64,000 nt of DNA from Tetraselmis striata (taxonomy: Eukaryota > Chlorophyta > Chlorodendrophyceae > Chlorodendrales > Chlorodendraceae): assembly GCA_006384855.1 (NCBI GenBank), contig VCJN01001647.1, positions 62,001 through 126,000 on the forward strand, in the 5' to 3' direction. Below are positions 12,369 to 24,739 of the stretch, piece after piece. Below the pieces are notes generated by a model. That model was not told the DNA's origin. It made no database searches and saw only the letters and a list, made by a program, of their open reading frames with translations. The first letter of the stretch is position 1; the number at the start of each line of letters is the position of its first letter. The position numbers and the translations under genes were made by a program.

Positions 12369-13937
12369 CTAGAAAAAGAGCCAGGGGTCCTTGTCGGGCG
12401 GCACGTAGGCCTTGGTGGTCGCCGTCAGATGGAAGGCGTCAACGCACTCCTGAAAGTATGGCAGCAGGTCGTCCCAGGTGTCATCGGGGCATGCCAGGTT
12501 GAGGGTGTACAGGTAGAGGGAGCCATCCATCGCGGGCCGCGTCGTCGTAACTGCCAGCGCGTGGCGGTAGCTCTCCAGCTTGCCGCTCGCCAGGTTTGGA
12601 GCTCCCTGGGCGTTGGCAGCAGCGGCAGCGCACATAGGTCACGCAGCTGCCGGGTGAGACATCGGCCAAAGGGCACATGGCGCGGCATCGCAGCTCGCAC
12701 CTGTGACACATGCTCGTACAGGAAGTACGGCGCACCACTGCGCTCCTCCTTGGTAGCAGCTTCAATGCTATTCAGAGCCACGCGCTGGCCAGAGGTCACG
12801 CGCGCAGTGGACCTGTATTGCGGCCCCAGGGGTGGAGGGGCGCAAGCGGTGAGTTGGCGGACAGGGGCCAGCTGGCTCTAGCAAGCGGCGGGCGGGCATC
12901 ACAAGCAGCAGCGGCAGGTGCGCAACCTGTCTGCCAGCACCAGCTCCGCAACATCCTGGGCCTCCCACTCATCCAGAGGCAGCTTCTTCAGCTTGCCGAT
13001 TGCGGGCCCCACCTGCGAGCGGGGCAGCGTCAGGCAGGCCGCCGCATGCGCCCACACGGCAGGCAAGCACGGCGGAGCGGTGTGCCATAGGCGCACCGTC
13101 ACAGAGACAGTGACCGCCCGAACCAGGTCGATGACCTCCGCCACGATTCTCTGCCGGGCGTCAGCGGACAATGGGGCCGCTGAGGAATACTTTTCCGGCT
13201 TCCTGCTTAAGGCCATCTGCGCTCGCAAGGCATCATGGGACAATGTGAGCTGCGAAGTCAACATGAAGCAATTCCAGTGATGAAAGGGAGTCAAGACGCT
13301 CACAGCATGGCGTAGACGTGACGCATGTGTGCTCACCGACAGCGGCTTTCCAGACGTTGTCTTCACAGGGTACTTAAACTCGTACGCCAAGGTCGCATCA
13401 GCCACCGTCTTGAGAGCCTCCTGCGTGGCGCGTTCATGGGGGAGGCGATGATCCAGGGGCACGCCTTGGGAATGCATATGCACGGTGATCCCACATACGC
13501 AGAGATCATGCTGCGCGCAGGTCTCACCTCGGCAGCGAGCGCATCCTGCCGCGGCGCGAGAGCAAGGAGCAGGGCGGCCAGGCCCACTTGGCGCCGATCG
13601 ATGGAGATCCCTGCAGCTGAGCCTACATGAAGATTGCGCAGATACGACAGTGGCCAAAGAATCTGAGAATTCGAACTTGCCGCTCCATGCTATGGCGATT
13701 GGGAAGGTTGCGAAGCGGGGGAGGAGGAGGGATGAGGTGAGGATGAGGAGGGAAGGTACTGTTTGGCCCATCGACGCTGCGCCCCTGGCTGTCTCGGCTG
13801 GCAGCTGCTCGCAGTGGTGAAGCGGGGCTGCCTACCACGCGCCCGCCGAGAGTTGCGCGTGATCGACAAGGGCCAAGCGTTGGGCGGCGGTTCGCGACCC
13901 CGCCCACGGACGCCGCAGCGCACGCCATGCTTGCCAT
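12369..13937 (-). CDS. PsbP-domain protein of the thylakoid lumen (PPD-like)
   Basis: Seven exons with consistent phases: 13937-13760, 13610-13528, 13420-13337, 13216-13097, 13012-12927, 12812-12701 and 12605-12369, giving 299 residues. Exon 4 could instead start at 13249. Residues 1 to about 60 are a basic, Ala/Ser-rich transit peptide. Exon 2 supplies SIDRRQVGLAALLLALAP...ALA, a twin-arginine lumen signal with an ALA cleavage site. The rest is a PsbP fold: YEFKYPV, SRKPEKYSSAAPLSADAR, VGPAIGKLKKLPLDEW, DVAELVLADR, GAPYFLYEHVSQ, LYLYTLNLACPDDTWDDL and VDAFHL. SRKPE-YSSAAPLS is typical of plant PPD proteins rather than PsbP itself. Plant homologs assist photosystem assembly or lumen functions. 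Which PPD this corresponds to is uncertain. Confidence 0.88.
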
Positions 13938-14115
13938 CGGAGGTGCGGCTAATCAGTTGATCACCGGGGGCGGGGGGGAGGACTGCGCTGCTGGCACGGA
14001 TCCGACCGGCCACTTCAACGTAAGAGGGCGTCTCTGCGCGCGACAAGTCTCCCCGAAACAGCCTCCAGGCTCGGATGAAGGCAGTGCGCTCCACTTAAGG
14101 AAGATTGCCTGGGGC

Positions 14116-14151
<36 letters not shown>

Positions 14152-15615
14152 CGCGACGGCAGATCAAACACAACACCGGAGCGCGGCGCTCAGCTGCTGG
14201 CGTATGGTAAGGATCAATCCTCCTACACTGATTGCGGATAGAACAGCGCGAATATATTGGGATCGATGCGGCGAGACCATCGGAAGGCGGCGGCGCGGCA
14301 ACCTAACTACTGGTACCAGTAGCGCTAGTACTGGTATCAGTTGTATGGTAACGGCGGCATCACGGCCTGACGGAGTGACGGGGCGGAACATACTACTGCG
14401 AAGTACTGGCACCTCGCATAGAAATATCCTCGGGACATACGAGATTACGAGGATTCGTCCCCAGGTGGTGCCGCGCGCGCATGATTTATATTTTGATGGC
14501 GCTTCATTTTTAGCTTCGCAGTACATGCATGGCGGGCTATGCCAGTCCTGTCCTGGGGCGAATAAAAATATGGGGCTATATTATGAAAATATCATCGTCG
14601 CCCGCCGCCCGCCCCCCCCCCCCCCCCCCCCCCCCCCCAAACTAATATCAACACATATTCTAGAAGCTCGGAGAATTCCTAGCTTGCTGTTGGGAGAGAG
14701 TCTGTGGGATCAGAATATTGTAACTAATTACAAATGATGAGAAATGTCCCATTATATTCTGATCTGCAGGATGCCCTTGCAGATGGGCATGCTCCATCTG
14801 CTCACCTGTCCATTTATCATGCTTCTTGATCTGGTTCGAATATCTTAAAGCCTATTCAGGTTCAGTCGGACACCTGTCAGAAATCTGGGGTATGTTTGAT
14901 CAAGTGTTATATGAGGCATGTCTCCACATCCCTCACACCTGTCTTGCTCTGCAGGTCCAGTATATATGTCACTTGATGGTACCAGTACAACATTCCATCA
15001 TTTCTGCAGTAGCCATAATTTATACTGCACTAGTACGAATATAATCATCAGGCTTGTTTGCCTATAAGCCAGATGGGCTCACTTACATTTCAGTGGACCA
15101 GTTGATCACCTGCTTCGACCAGTGTTCGTCAACATATATATGGATTATGCAATAATAACGCTCATCGGCTGCATGTTCCACCCAGCATGGCACATGCAAT
15201 ACTCTGATAAACATCGGCGACGTAGTCGACACAGTGATTTGCAGCCTGACGACTCCTGGATATGACGAAGCAGATATCAAACAATTGAAATGGTGTGGCT
15301 CTGCTATGACAGCTAGGGCGCGCCAATTGTGGCCACTCTACAACTGCCAACAAGCAGAGACGGTGAATTATTCGAATGACGTTCGTAACGTTTACATTAC
15401 TTGCTGTAATGTAGGCTGACATCTTAGGTGTTATGTCTCAAAAGTGCTGGCCGTGTGGCAGCTAGGGACTGTGGATGCAGTGTGATGTCCCAAAATATCC
15501 AGCGAGTGCCAATCGCCGCCAGGCCGTCCTTGCCAAAGAGTTTGGCTGTTATCCATGAACGTCTACGTGCCTCAAGCAGCATGGCTTGGTCGGCGCCAAA
15601 TCCAGTGTTGCGATT
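13938..15615. other. Intergenic, rich in homopolymer tracts
   Basis: It separates the PsbP-domain gene (its 5' side) from the 3' end of the first propeller gene. It contains a 34-base G run (14118-14151), the longest in the window, and a 27-base C run (14612-14638). Around 14300-14340 there is a palindromic ACTGGTACCAGT-type sequence. A TGTAA on the minus strand (15396-15392), about 220 nt past the stop at 15616, could be the polyadenylation signal of that gene. No further gene was seen. Confidence 0.5.
14118..14151. repeat. Poly(G) run, 34 bases
   Basis: This is the longest of about 25 G or C runs of at least 14 bases in the window. It lies upstream of the PsbP-domain gene. Exact length is uncertain because such runs are hard to sequence. 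Confidence 0.9.
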
Positions 15616-18222
15616 TCACGCATGTCCCGCAGCAGCTTGCTCGGCATGTGTTGCGATGACCCAGCTGCCCGATCTGGAAGCCATCTGCAGCACCACCTCC
15701 TCCTTCAGCTCTTGCGCACCGGCCGCGCTCCCGGGTTTCCCTATCTTGGCCTCAGTGGCAGCGGCTTGGACGGTGCCTTGAGCACTGCGGCGCCTGAGGC
15801 ACCATACCGCTGCAGAGCCACCCATCAGCAACAGCAGTCCCGCCCCGGCGGCGATGAGACAAGTGAGCAGGTTGAAGTTGAAGCTGTCAGCCTCAAAGCG
15901 CACAGTGATCACATCACCGTGTTGCTCGGTGGGGTTGTCCAGCATCGGATAGTGCTCAGGTGCCATTGGCGCCTGCTGCACGCCGCGGCCCAGCACTGCC
16001 ACCGACTGAAGACCTGTCAGCCCGGACTTGCCCAGGTCAGCAGCAAACGCGCCTGATTCAATGGCTGCCTCGATTTTGCGGGACAGTGCCTTTGCGTGCG
16101 CTGGCGTCTCTCCCAAGATGCTGAGGCGGACGACGCAGCCAGGCTGTCCACCGGTGAGCTCCGCCAGATCAGCAGGGACAGGCTCTGCTTGCAGAAGTCC
16201 ACGGCGCTGGATGCCCCATGGCTGGCTTAGGCCAAACATGATGGAGGCTTCAGGGGAACCGAACGCCGTCTCGGCGGAGTTGGCCAGGATGGCCTCCTCC
16301 TGGACGGTGTCTAAGCCGCCGACAGGGCCATTGAGAACCAAGCTCAGGAGCGCCAGGTAGCCATTCTGAAGCTCCTCGTCCTCTGCTTCGTCATCCGCCG
16401 GCGGAGTCTGGCTGGCGAGCGCGGCAGCGGCAATGGGGTCCAGCGCCACACGAAGCCTGTCCTGCAATATGGCAGGTTGCTGTGCGTCCACATTCATGCT
16501 GCTCGCAGGCATGGGAGCCACTGGCTGGCGCGGCAAGGGCGGAGAGACCCCGGCAGACGGTGCCTCTGGCAGCGCAGGGCTCGCTGGCGCATCATAATTG
16601 TCATCATTAATTGGGTCTTCGCCGGCATAAGAGCACCACCAGCCACCGCAGGTACCGACGCAGTTGTCGACATTGTCCCGGCAAAAGGCTGTGCCCTCAG
16701 GAATGCCGTCGCACCGGCTCCAGCTGCAGTACTCACCCTCGCGAGGCTCTTCCCCAACTTCCATGTCGGAGGGGGCTTCTGACGAATCGGGCTTGCTGCC
16801 AGTGTTCGCCGGGTACTGCTCCAACATGTCATCACTTGGTGACCAGCTGCAGCTGCCTGTGCTGCTCTTGACCAGCAGGTCGTGGGGCTCCGCCACAACG
16901 AACATCAGCGCACCATCAGTTGTGAACGTCAGCCCCTCAGGAATGCGGCCTATATTCACTGAGCTCTGTTGTCCTGGCTCAAGGGTACCATCCCCGTCAA
17001 GCTTGAGCACACTCCTACTGCCTCGGGACAGCACGTAGACGCCGTCGTCGCCTGGGCGATAGTACATGCCAGCGAAGTCGCGCAGCTCCCTTGAGCGCTC
17101 CGCTCGCCTCAAGACACGCTCAGTTCTCCCGCTGCGCGGGTCCACCCGGTAGCCGGCGATTGGGTCCATCTCTTGCCCGACGATGAACTCCTCGCTAATA
17201 GGGTCCCAGGTAATGGATTCTAGCCCCTTGTTATTTGCCTGCCGAAAATCGTCGATCAAGAGGGTGCGGACGTGACGTGCGCGACGGTCCCATGGGTTGA
17301 GATCAAAGATGGTGATCTGCGACTTGCGCCGGCTTGGCCTGTCATTGTCGGAGCGCTCCTGGCTGACCGCAAAGCGATGGTCGTGCATCCAGGTAATTCC
17401 TGCGAGCCATCACCGAGCAGGGCGTGGTTGAGTTTGATGGTGTGCACCTGGCTGCTTTTGAGATTGCGGTACGCTTTGTCCCCCCCAGGGAACAACAAGA
17501 ATTCGCAGAAGCGGCGTCCCCCGATAACACGGAAAACCCCCCGAAAGAAATAGCGACTATGGACATGGGATGGTCGACAGTTTCCGGGACAGGACAGTAT
17601 GCAGCTAAAATAAGAATCAAGTGTCTGCCACAAGAGCTCGTCGAGTAGCGAATGGCAGCCATCGGGCCGCGCTTCCGTTAGCGTCACTCGTTCGACAGCT
17701 CGAACACAACACTGTAACTGTACGCTGCAGTGAGCAACACATCCGCAGCGGCGACACATCAGTATGGAACAGCGGCCCAGCGACCGCTGCGCTAAGTACA
17801 GCTACCGGATGCAAACATCGGGGGAAAGGGGGGCTCGAATCGGGCATGCATGGTTCGTGAAGGGCGTTTTCTTCGAACGGCCGCCTCCAAGAGGAGGCGG
17901 CGTGCGAAAGAGTGCAAATCCGGGGCGTCATACCTTCTGGGTCTTTGAATCGGAACCCGTCAAGGTTGGTCACACGCCGCAGGAGGTCGCCATCTATGTC
18001 GTATTCGAAGACACCCATCGGCTTCAGGGTCACCACCCAAATTGTGTTGGTCACCGGAGAATAGGTTAGACCGGAGGCCTCGGAGCGTATGCCACTAAGG
18101 CGAGTTTTCTTGCAGATGCGATCATAGTTCCTAAGGTCCCAGGGCGTACCGCCATGCACCGCACCGAGGATGGTCAAGGACGCCGCTGCAAGCAGCAGCG
18201 CCACTCGGACGAGACTAACCAT
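15616..18222 (-). CDS. Type-I membrane protein, SdiA-regulated/YjiK-like propeller (paralog A)
   Basis: Two exons, 18222-17934 and 17399-15616, joined by a phase-1 intron inside the codon for G of DPEG|ITW; 690 residues. Residues 1-25 are a signal peptide (MVSLVRVALLLAAASLTILG). About 26-300 form an SdiA-regulated/YjiK-like beta-propeller: SGLTYSPVTNTIWVV, VFEYDIDGDLLRRV, GLESITWDP, LRDFAGMYYRP and IPEGLTFTTDGAL. One six-Cys module follows (YCSWSRCDG...GGWWC). After it come a Pro-rich linker, an SEA-like region containing RRGLLQ and LTGG, a transmembrane helix near residue 610 (LLTCLIAAGAGLLLLMGG) and a short tail. It lacks the second Cys module and the Ser/Thr-rich tail of the other two paralogs. 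It is probably a cell-surface protein; ligand unknown. Confidence 0.87.
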
Positions 18223-20134
18223 GCGGGCGAGGCTCAATATCCACAACCTTGCCTAGAATAACGTAGAAAGTGGCTGCTGCAGCTATGCTGCGCTGCATGC
18301 CGGCACCCCTCTAGCGTTGGTTATTAAATGGTTTGTGGCAGACGTGCTGTTTTGAGGCGTTGTGCCGTGCGTGTGTCGTCTGCCGGTACCGGGTACGGAT
18401 AGGACGACGGCTGGCAGCCGACGGGCCGCCGCGGCACGGTACGTGTCCCAGTACGCGAGTGGTAAGGATCATTGTCAGATTATATCTCGTAGTAGTTACT
18501 CAAAGTAGACGGTATAAGGATGTGTACTCCTCGTAGTCACATGGGGCGCAGGCATTCCGCGCCGTATACCTGTAGTGCGCACCCCACGGGCCCATACCGC
18601 GTTACAGTCACATGCAGTTAGTTACCTTGCAGTTACGACTCGTACCATCTACGACGACTCAGCATCGTCACGTGGCCGACAATCTGGCGGAGCATTTTGC
18701 GTATGAAACTCGTATTGCACCTCATATCATTGCGTATAGAGACCGCCGTAAATATCAGCCCCAATCATCTGTAATCTATTTTGCGGTGGTAAACGACTCC
18801 GTCGTGATAAAATTATTACGTACAGCTGTCGCTTCCGCCATCAGCATCAGCAGAATGTGTTATCAGGTAAACAGGTACCATCAGTATATACGAGTACAGT
18901 AGGCAGCAGTTACAAACACAATAATATATCCAAACAATATTAATATCTAATATATCACCATTGTACTTGCGAGCAGTAGTCATCGCGGGGCGTACAGTAG
19001 GTATCGGTACCGGTGCAGCCATCACTTGGCGCCCCGGGGTCGTTCGGGCCGGGGACGCCGGCAGCGACGCACGGTGTCGACGACGGCGATATCAGGGTTG
19101 CCAGTCGCTAAATCCACCGCTGTACTCGCTCCCGGGCTGAGCAGGCATGCTGACAATATTCTGCTCAATCTATCCAGAGTACTCATATCGGACCGCAATC
19201 ATCGCGAACTTTTTAACCTGGTTCGGCTACGCTACCAGGACAGCAGCAAGCCAGTAACCGACCGGCAGCGGGTAGTCTGATGAAGTGGGGCGAATACAGG
19301 TCGCCTGGAGTGGGCTCTGCACGATTGCTGCTACAGTCCTGTACAGATATATAATTGTCGATATGTACGTGTGTCCCATATACGTGTGTGTATTACAAAG
19401 CACTTGAGGCAGCAGCACTGCCACTGCCAGCCCCTACCTTGCACACTATATAGCTCACCCATTCATAGCGACAGTTATATCTATGTATAACTGTATGAAT
19501 ATATATATATATATATATATTTGTATGCTACATGGTTGAAACAATGCCATTTATGTATTTGTAGCTATCTCAATTTTATTTGTCTTGCGGGGGCACAGCT
19601 GCACACAGGGCATTTATTGGTGCCCCTGTGTGCAAGCTGACAATACACGCAACGAAAAGCAAGCGTTAGATCGAGAATTCTGCCTAGAATATATATGTGC
19701 CTGCCAGGAAAGGAAAGCCGGTGCTATCATTCAATGCTCTCTTCTTGCGCACACCTCCTGGGGATGGTGCATACTGTCAGAAATGCAGCTTGTCAGCCTC
19801 CACGAGGATTTACATGGGCACGCCTACGACTGGAGATGCTTGTAGTTAGTTTTGTATTCACATGCCAACAGTAGGGACTCCAAAGTGTGCATCTTAATTG
19901 AGCCATTCTGGCAGCTGCAGAGTGAATTTAATGTGGATGTAGGGGGTTGCTGTGGCAGCTAGGGGCGCGCGTATTGGGCACCACAACTGCCGCCAGCAAG
20001 TGAATAGTATGCCGAATCACAGCTTTATCGTGTCATCAATTAGCACGACTATTACGCGACAACCTACAATTAATGATAATCAGGTGGTCCCCACTTGATC
20101 GATTGCTGTCTGAAACGCCAGGCTGTTGCTGATC
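18223..20134. other. Intergenic between tandem paralogs A and B
   Basis: Mostly AT-rich; it should contain the promoter of paralog A and the 3' flank of paralog B. It includes a (TA)n tract at about 19496-19520 and GGTACC-type sequence near 18380 and 19010. ORFs are short and show no domain. Confidence 0.5.
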
Positions 20135-23100
20135 TCAGGCAGTGCCATCGCCGCTCAGCATGCTGGTCTGGCGGGAATGACCCGGGGTCCCCATTGGCGT
20201 GGTGGGTGCCGTCTCAAGCGCTGTGAGCAGCTCGCAGGTGGATGAAGCGTCACTGGGACTGCGGCGGTGGCCAGGCCCGGCAGCTTTCGCGGTGGGGGAG
20301 ATGCGTGCTGGGCGGGGCGGCCGCGCAGCTGTTGGCGTCATCTGCAGCACCGTCTCGTCCTTCAGCTGCTGAGCTCCCGCCACACTGCTTGCCTGAGAAA
20401 CGTCAGCTGCTGAGTAGGCAGCCTTGCCAGCGGCACGGCGCTTGATGCACCACACCGCTGCAGAGACGCAGATGAGCAGGAGCAGCCCCGCCAAGGCGGC
20501 CACGGTGCCAGTGAGCAGATCGACGGCAAAGCTGCTGGATTTGCCATCCAGAAGCACGATGATCACATCGCCCTGCTCCTCGTTGGGGTTGTCCAGCATC
20601 GGGAAGTGCTGCGGTGCCATCGGCGCCTGCTGCACGCCGCTGCCCAGCACTGCCACCGACTGCAGCTCCGCCAGGCCCGACTCGCCCAGGTGGGCGGCGA
20701 ACACGCCTGACTCTATGGCTGCTTCAAGGTTGCGCACCAAAGGAGGCGGCGTGCTCCTTTGTGACTCCCAGCATGCTGAGACGGATGACGGAGGCAGGCT
20801 TGCCGCCGGTGATCTCACTCACATCAGCTGGAATTATGGGCTCTGCCTGCAGGAGTCCCCGCTGCGGGAGAGTGAATCTCAATGGCTGGTCCAAGCGGAA
20901 CAGGGCGGAGGCGTCCGAGGAGCCAAAGGTTGTATCGGCTGCGTTCGCAAGGATAGCCTCCTCCTCGGCGATGCTGAAGCCACTGCTCGGACCGGCGAGC
21001 ACCAAGCTCATGAGAGCCAGGTACCCATTCTGAAGCTCCTCATCCGCAACCTCCTCAGAATGTGTCTGGCTGGCCAGCGCGGCAGCGACAATGGGGTCCA
21101 TCGCTTCCTCAGGCGTTGCGGCAGGTGTTGCACTGGGCTCCGTCTGCTCAGGCTCCTGGGCGGCAGCCTTGTGGAGGTCATGCTCCTGGAAAAGCTCCTC
21201 ATACCGCTCCATATCGACAGGTTCCATACGGGCCCAGCTGCTTGTGTCTCTGGGGCACCATGTACCCATGCAGGCGACGCACTCGGCGACACCCGAGCGG
21301 CACCAGTCGTTGCCCTGCGCCTCCCCATTGCAGCCATCCCAGTTGCAGTAGCCATCCTCGCCATCATTATTGCCGTCGGCAAACCATGCGGGTCTTGGAG
21401 GAGGGGGAGGGGGGAAGGGCGGCGGCGGACTGGACGGCCCCACGTAGTTGTCCTTTGTGATTGGCGGAATACCGGTATGGACGGAACACCACATGCCCTC
21501 ACAGACGTCCACGCAATTGTCGACAGAGTCGCGGCAAAACGCGGTGCCCTGCGCCCCGCCGTTGCAGTCGTCCCAGTTGCAGTACCCCTCGGTGCGCGGG
21601 GGGCCAACCAAGGCGCCGCTGGAGCTTTCTGCATCGCCTCCGACGTTGTTCCGATTGTCGCTGATGTAGTCGTACAGGTTAGTCATGCCCGGGCGCCAGT
21701 CGCAGGTGCCGATGCTGCTCTTGATAAGCAGCTCGTTGGGCTCCCCGACCGTGATGATCAACGCGCCGTCCGCTGTGAATGTGAGCCCCTCTGGCATGCG
21801 GCCAGACACTTCCGTCTCTTGCCCAGGGATTCGGTGCCCGTCCAGATCGAGCTTGAACACAGTGTCGGTAGGCTCGGAGAGCACGTAGATGCCAGTGTCA
21901 CCTGGGCGGTAGTACATGCCAGCAAAGTCGCGCAGCTCGCGGTTGCGGTCGGCATCCTGGAGAACTTCGATGGCACTGCCAGTGCGCGGGTTGATGCGCC
22001 AGCCTGTCATGGGATTCATCTCCTGGCCCGCGATAAACTCTTGGTTGTCTGGGTCCCAGGTGATGGACTCAAGCCCTTGGTTGTTCACCTGGCGGAAGTT
22101 GTCAATCAAAAGCGTCCGCACGTGCCGTGCGCGCCGCTCCCACGGCGGAAGGTCGAAGATCGTGATCTGGGACTTGCGGTTGCGCGGTGTGTCGCTGTTC
22201 GACCGCTCCTGGCTCACCGCAAATCGGTAATCGTGCATCCAGGTGATCCCTGCAACAACCGCAAGACAAGGCTTGCCTACTCAGGGTGCGGCGCCCTGTT
22301 TGTTGCTGGTGAACGGAGTCGGATAAACGAAGCAGGCAATAGGCTGTCGGGCAGATGCGCGCCACCCCACGGGACTGCGTTCCCACGCCAGCTGTGGCGA
22401 GCTGGGGACAGCGCTCGCCTATAGGGGATATACGCGAAATCCAAGGCGCTCGTCATGGCAAGGTGCGTGCGGATACGGCGGTAGCGGCAGGGCGGATTTC
22501 ATAGGCCGCTATTGGCGGCGGCTGTTCGGCGTCGATTATTTACCGACTAACAAGTAAGAACGATGTAACGACCATACCGGTACCGCCGAGGGGCGGATTC
22601 GCGTAGTCGCGACGCGCCGGGCCAGCCCGCGGGGCTGCACCGCAAGACAAGGCAGGCGGCAAGGGCGCGGCCTACAAGGCGCGAATATGCCTTTCCCGAC
22701 TCACTGTCATGACCCAGATAGAAGGCCCGTGGAGGGGGCTCGGAGGAAGCAGCCCCCCCCCCCCCCCCCCCCCCCCCCAACGGGGGGCCAGCATGCTAAC
22801 CGAACTTGTGGGGATAAAGTACTGGCAATGTCGCTATGGGGGGGGGGGGACAGTTGTAAGTTTGTAACGCCGTAGTTGAATAAGTGGGCGGGCGGAGCGG
22901 TCGCCTTGCTCACCTTCCGGGTCTTGGAAGCGAATGTTCCCGGTGTCAACACGGCGCAGGAATTCGCCGTTGATGTCATACTCATACAGTCCCATCGGCA
23001 CTCGAGCCACCACCCAGATGGTGTTGGTCACCGGGGAATACGTCACGCCGGAGGCGTCCCTTCGGATGCCGCGAAGGCGAGTTTTCGTGCAGGTGCGGTC

Positions 23101-23199
23101 ATAGTCGCGAAGGTCCCACGGCACGCTAAGCACCGCGAAAGGGAGCACTAGCCCTACAACCATCGCAACGAAAACTGACATTTGAGCAGCGCCTGGCAT
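20135..23199 (-). CDS. SdiA-regulated/YjiK-like propeller membrane protein, frameshifted (paralog B)
   Basis: Two exons, 23199-22914 and 22249-20135, with the same phase-1 intron as paralogs A and C. Start 23199 matches the paralogs' leader length; 23181 is the alternative. It has a signal peptide, then the propeller (SGVTYSPVTNTIWVV, GLESITWDPDNQEF, MPEGLTFTADGAL). Two six-Cys modules follow (YCNWDDCNG and YCNWDGCNG types) separated by a Pro-rich linker. Then come an SEA-like region, a transmembrane helix (LLTGTVAALAGLLLLICV) and a Ser/Thr/Pro tail with GTPGHSRQTS. The frame breaks once: upstream coding ends ...GVTKEHAASFGAQP-stop, and downstream coding resumes as LVRNLEAAIESG in another frame. 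One extra base in the AAA at 20739-20741 (plus strand) explains this. About 799 residues if the break is a sequencing error, otherwise a pseudogene. Confidence 0.8.
20737..20745 (-). other. Single-base frameshift in paralog B
   Basis: Both frames aligned to paralogs A and C are collinear on either side of this point with no missing residues. That fits one inserted base in a short homopolymer (T3 on the coding strand) rather than an intron; no splice sites are present. Confidence 0.8.
22753..22778. repeat. Poly(C) run, 26 bases, in paralog B intron
   Basis: It lies within intron 22250-22913 of the minus-strand gene, so the transcript would carry a G26 run. A second G run of 12 bases follows near 22840. 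Confidence 0.9.
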
Positions 23200-23870
23200 C
23201 ACCAATATCTGGCGATGGGCGGTCACGGCAGATGAGAGGGCCGGTGGAGGGAAGTTGTGCAGGTCGTGAGTGGGAGCGGCTGAAGTTACGCTACCAGTAC
23301 CTGCATTATATTTAATATGTTCGACCCGCAAAGGTCCGGCGGGCTTATATTTATTATTATCGTCCCAATCACCCTAGATACTGATGTTAGTTGTTTTTTC
23401 GCCCCCGGGACAGGACAGATGTTAGTACAGGTGGTCGCTACTAGTACGACGAGTATTGAGACACCGCGGTACGAAGACACGCGCGATGAGATGAGAGGAT
23501 GTGTCGCCAGCAATCATCACTTGACCACTTGGACGAAATGAATAGCGCGCAGCGACAGTATTTCGGGCGGCGGGGGTACCGTACCAGTAAGACTCTTTAC
23601 CTGTACTGCAGTAGCGACTGGATTTCTCACCGTCTGTAGCGACGTAGCGACCATAAATTCTTCTGGTGTAGATACTGCGACAGCTGGCGGCGTGGCCCTG
23701 CCGCTTGCGCTGGCCCGTACCAGTACCGTATATGCTGTGGACTATACGATGACGGCGGCGGGCGCGGCGCCGCCAGCAGGAGTGGTGTGAATTACAAAAA
23801 GGCCAGTCGTGTAACAAATCCACCGCGCTAGCTAAGACTGGACCCGACAGCAGCATGCGCAGTTCATGGA
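23200..23870. other. Upstream flank of paralog B
   Basis: No gene seen. It should include the promoter of paralog B. It contains scattered GTACC motifs near 23570 and 23720. It ends at the B2 repeat of the truncated PAT element. Confidence 0.5.
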
Positions 23871-23871
23871 G

Positions 23872-24145
23872 ATTTCACAAGGAACGTCTAGTTTGCTGCC
23901 GAAGAATGCCCCAGGTATGGATACAGATTGTGATAATCAGGAACGTGCAGGAGGCAAACATGCAAACATAGGGAGGGTTGGGCGGGCTGCGGTGCGCTCA
24001 ATGTAGCGTGCCACAGCGAAGGAGAGTGGACCGGTGGACGCGCTCTGGGCGCCGCGCCTGGGCTATCCCGTATAGTGAGGGAAACCACATAATCTAGTTA
24101 AGAGCCTTTCACATGGAACGTTTGGTTTGTTGACTAGTGAATGCC
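23872..24145 (-). repeat. B2, A2 and B1 repeats of deleted PAT element
   Basis: B2 at 23872-23912, A2 at 23985-24107 and B1 at 24108-24145. The B1-A2 joint is intact, as in the other two elements of the window. Confidence 0.7.
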
Positions 24146-24229
24146 GGGCGTAGCCACCGGCGGGGCCACTTGCGGGAATAATGAGGGCGACGACATGCCA
24201 GCAACGGGGCGCGCCAACGAGAAGAAGGC

Positions 24230-24500
24230 CATCGCCAGTACAACCATGAATGAAGAGGCCGTGGCACTGCTATTCCGGGTCGGAGCGCATGTCGGAGCAC
24301 ATCTCCGAGAGGAGCGGGTACCAAGCTTTGTCAGGCCATTAGGGAACAATGACGATGGCAGGGGCACCACTGGACTCCAGTTTGGAAACAAGATTGCCGA
24401 TGAGGTTCCGGGGTGGTTACACCAGCTACGTTCGCAACGCCATGCGTCGTCGGAGAGGCGCAGGGCGTCGACGGCCTCGCACCGCGGATCGCGCCCGCGG
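24230..24500 (-). pseudogene. DIRS methyltransferase-domain remnant (deleted PAT element)
   Basis: One minus frame reads YNARGRDPRCEAVDALRLSD then WCNHPG. After a frame change it continues NLIGNLVSKLESSGAPAIVI, stop, WPDKAWYPLLSEM. This is collinear with YNSRWTVPGTEAVDSLAQSD, WCNPPWQLLDDLVLKLQQSG and HGRPWLQQLHEM of the young element. The catalytic NPPW has become NHPG. Confidence 0.8.
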
Positions 24501-24739
24501 GCGTTGTAACGGGTTAGGAGAGCGTTTTCGAACTTCGCGAAACGGTCGATGGTGCATGCGCCTCACTTAGTAGCAGTGAGCGAGGCGAATCGACGCGGGT
24601 TGAACTGCCAGTCGTCGAAGTCAATACTCTCGTGACTGAGGCGGTGACCCCAGATATTCGCCTTAGAATAAATATAGATATAGCGTATGGAAAGGGTTAT
24701 GGCGTGTGTGTCCATGAGATACCGTGTTTTTTTGTACCT

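Noticed and set aside
20424-22424. 666-residue plus-strand ORF, the second longest in the window
   Set aside because: It is an antisense shadow of the GC-rich exon 2 of paralog B. The minus strand carries the conserved domains shared with A and C.
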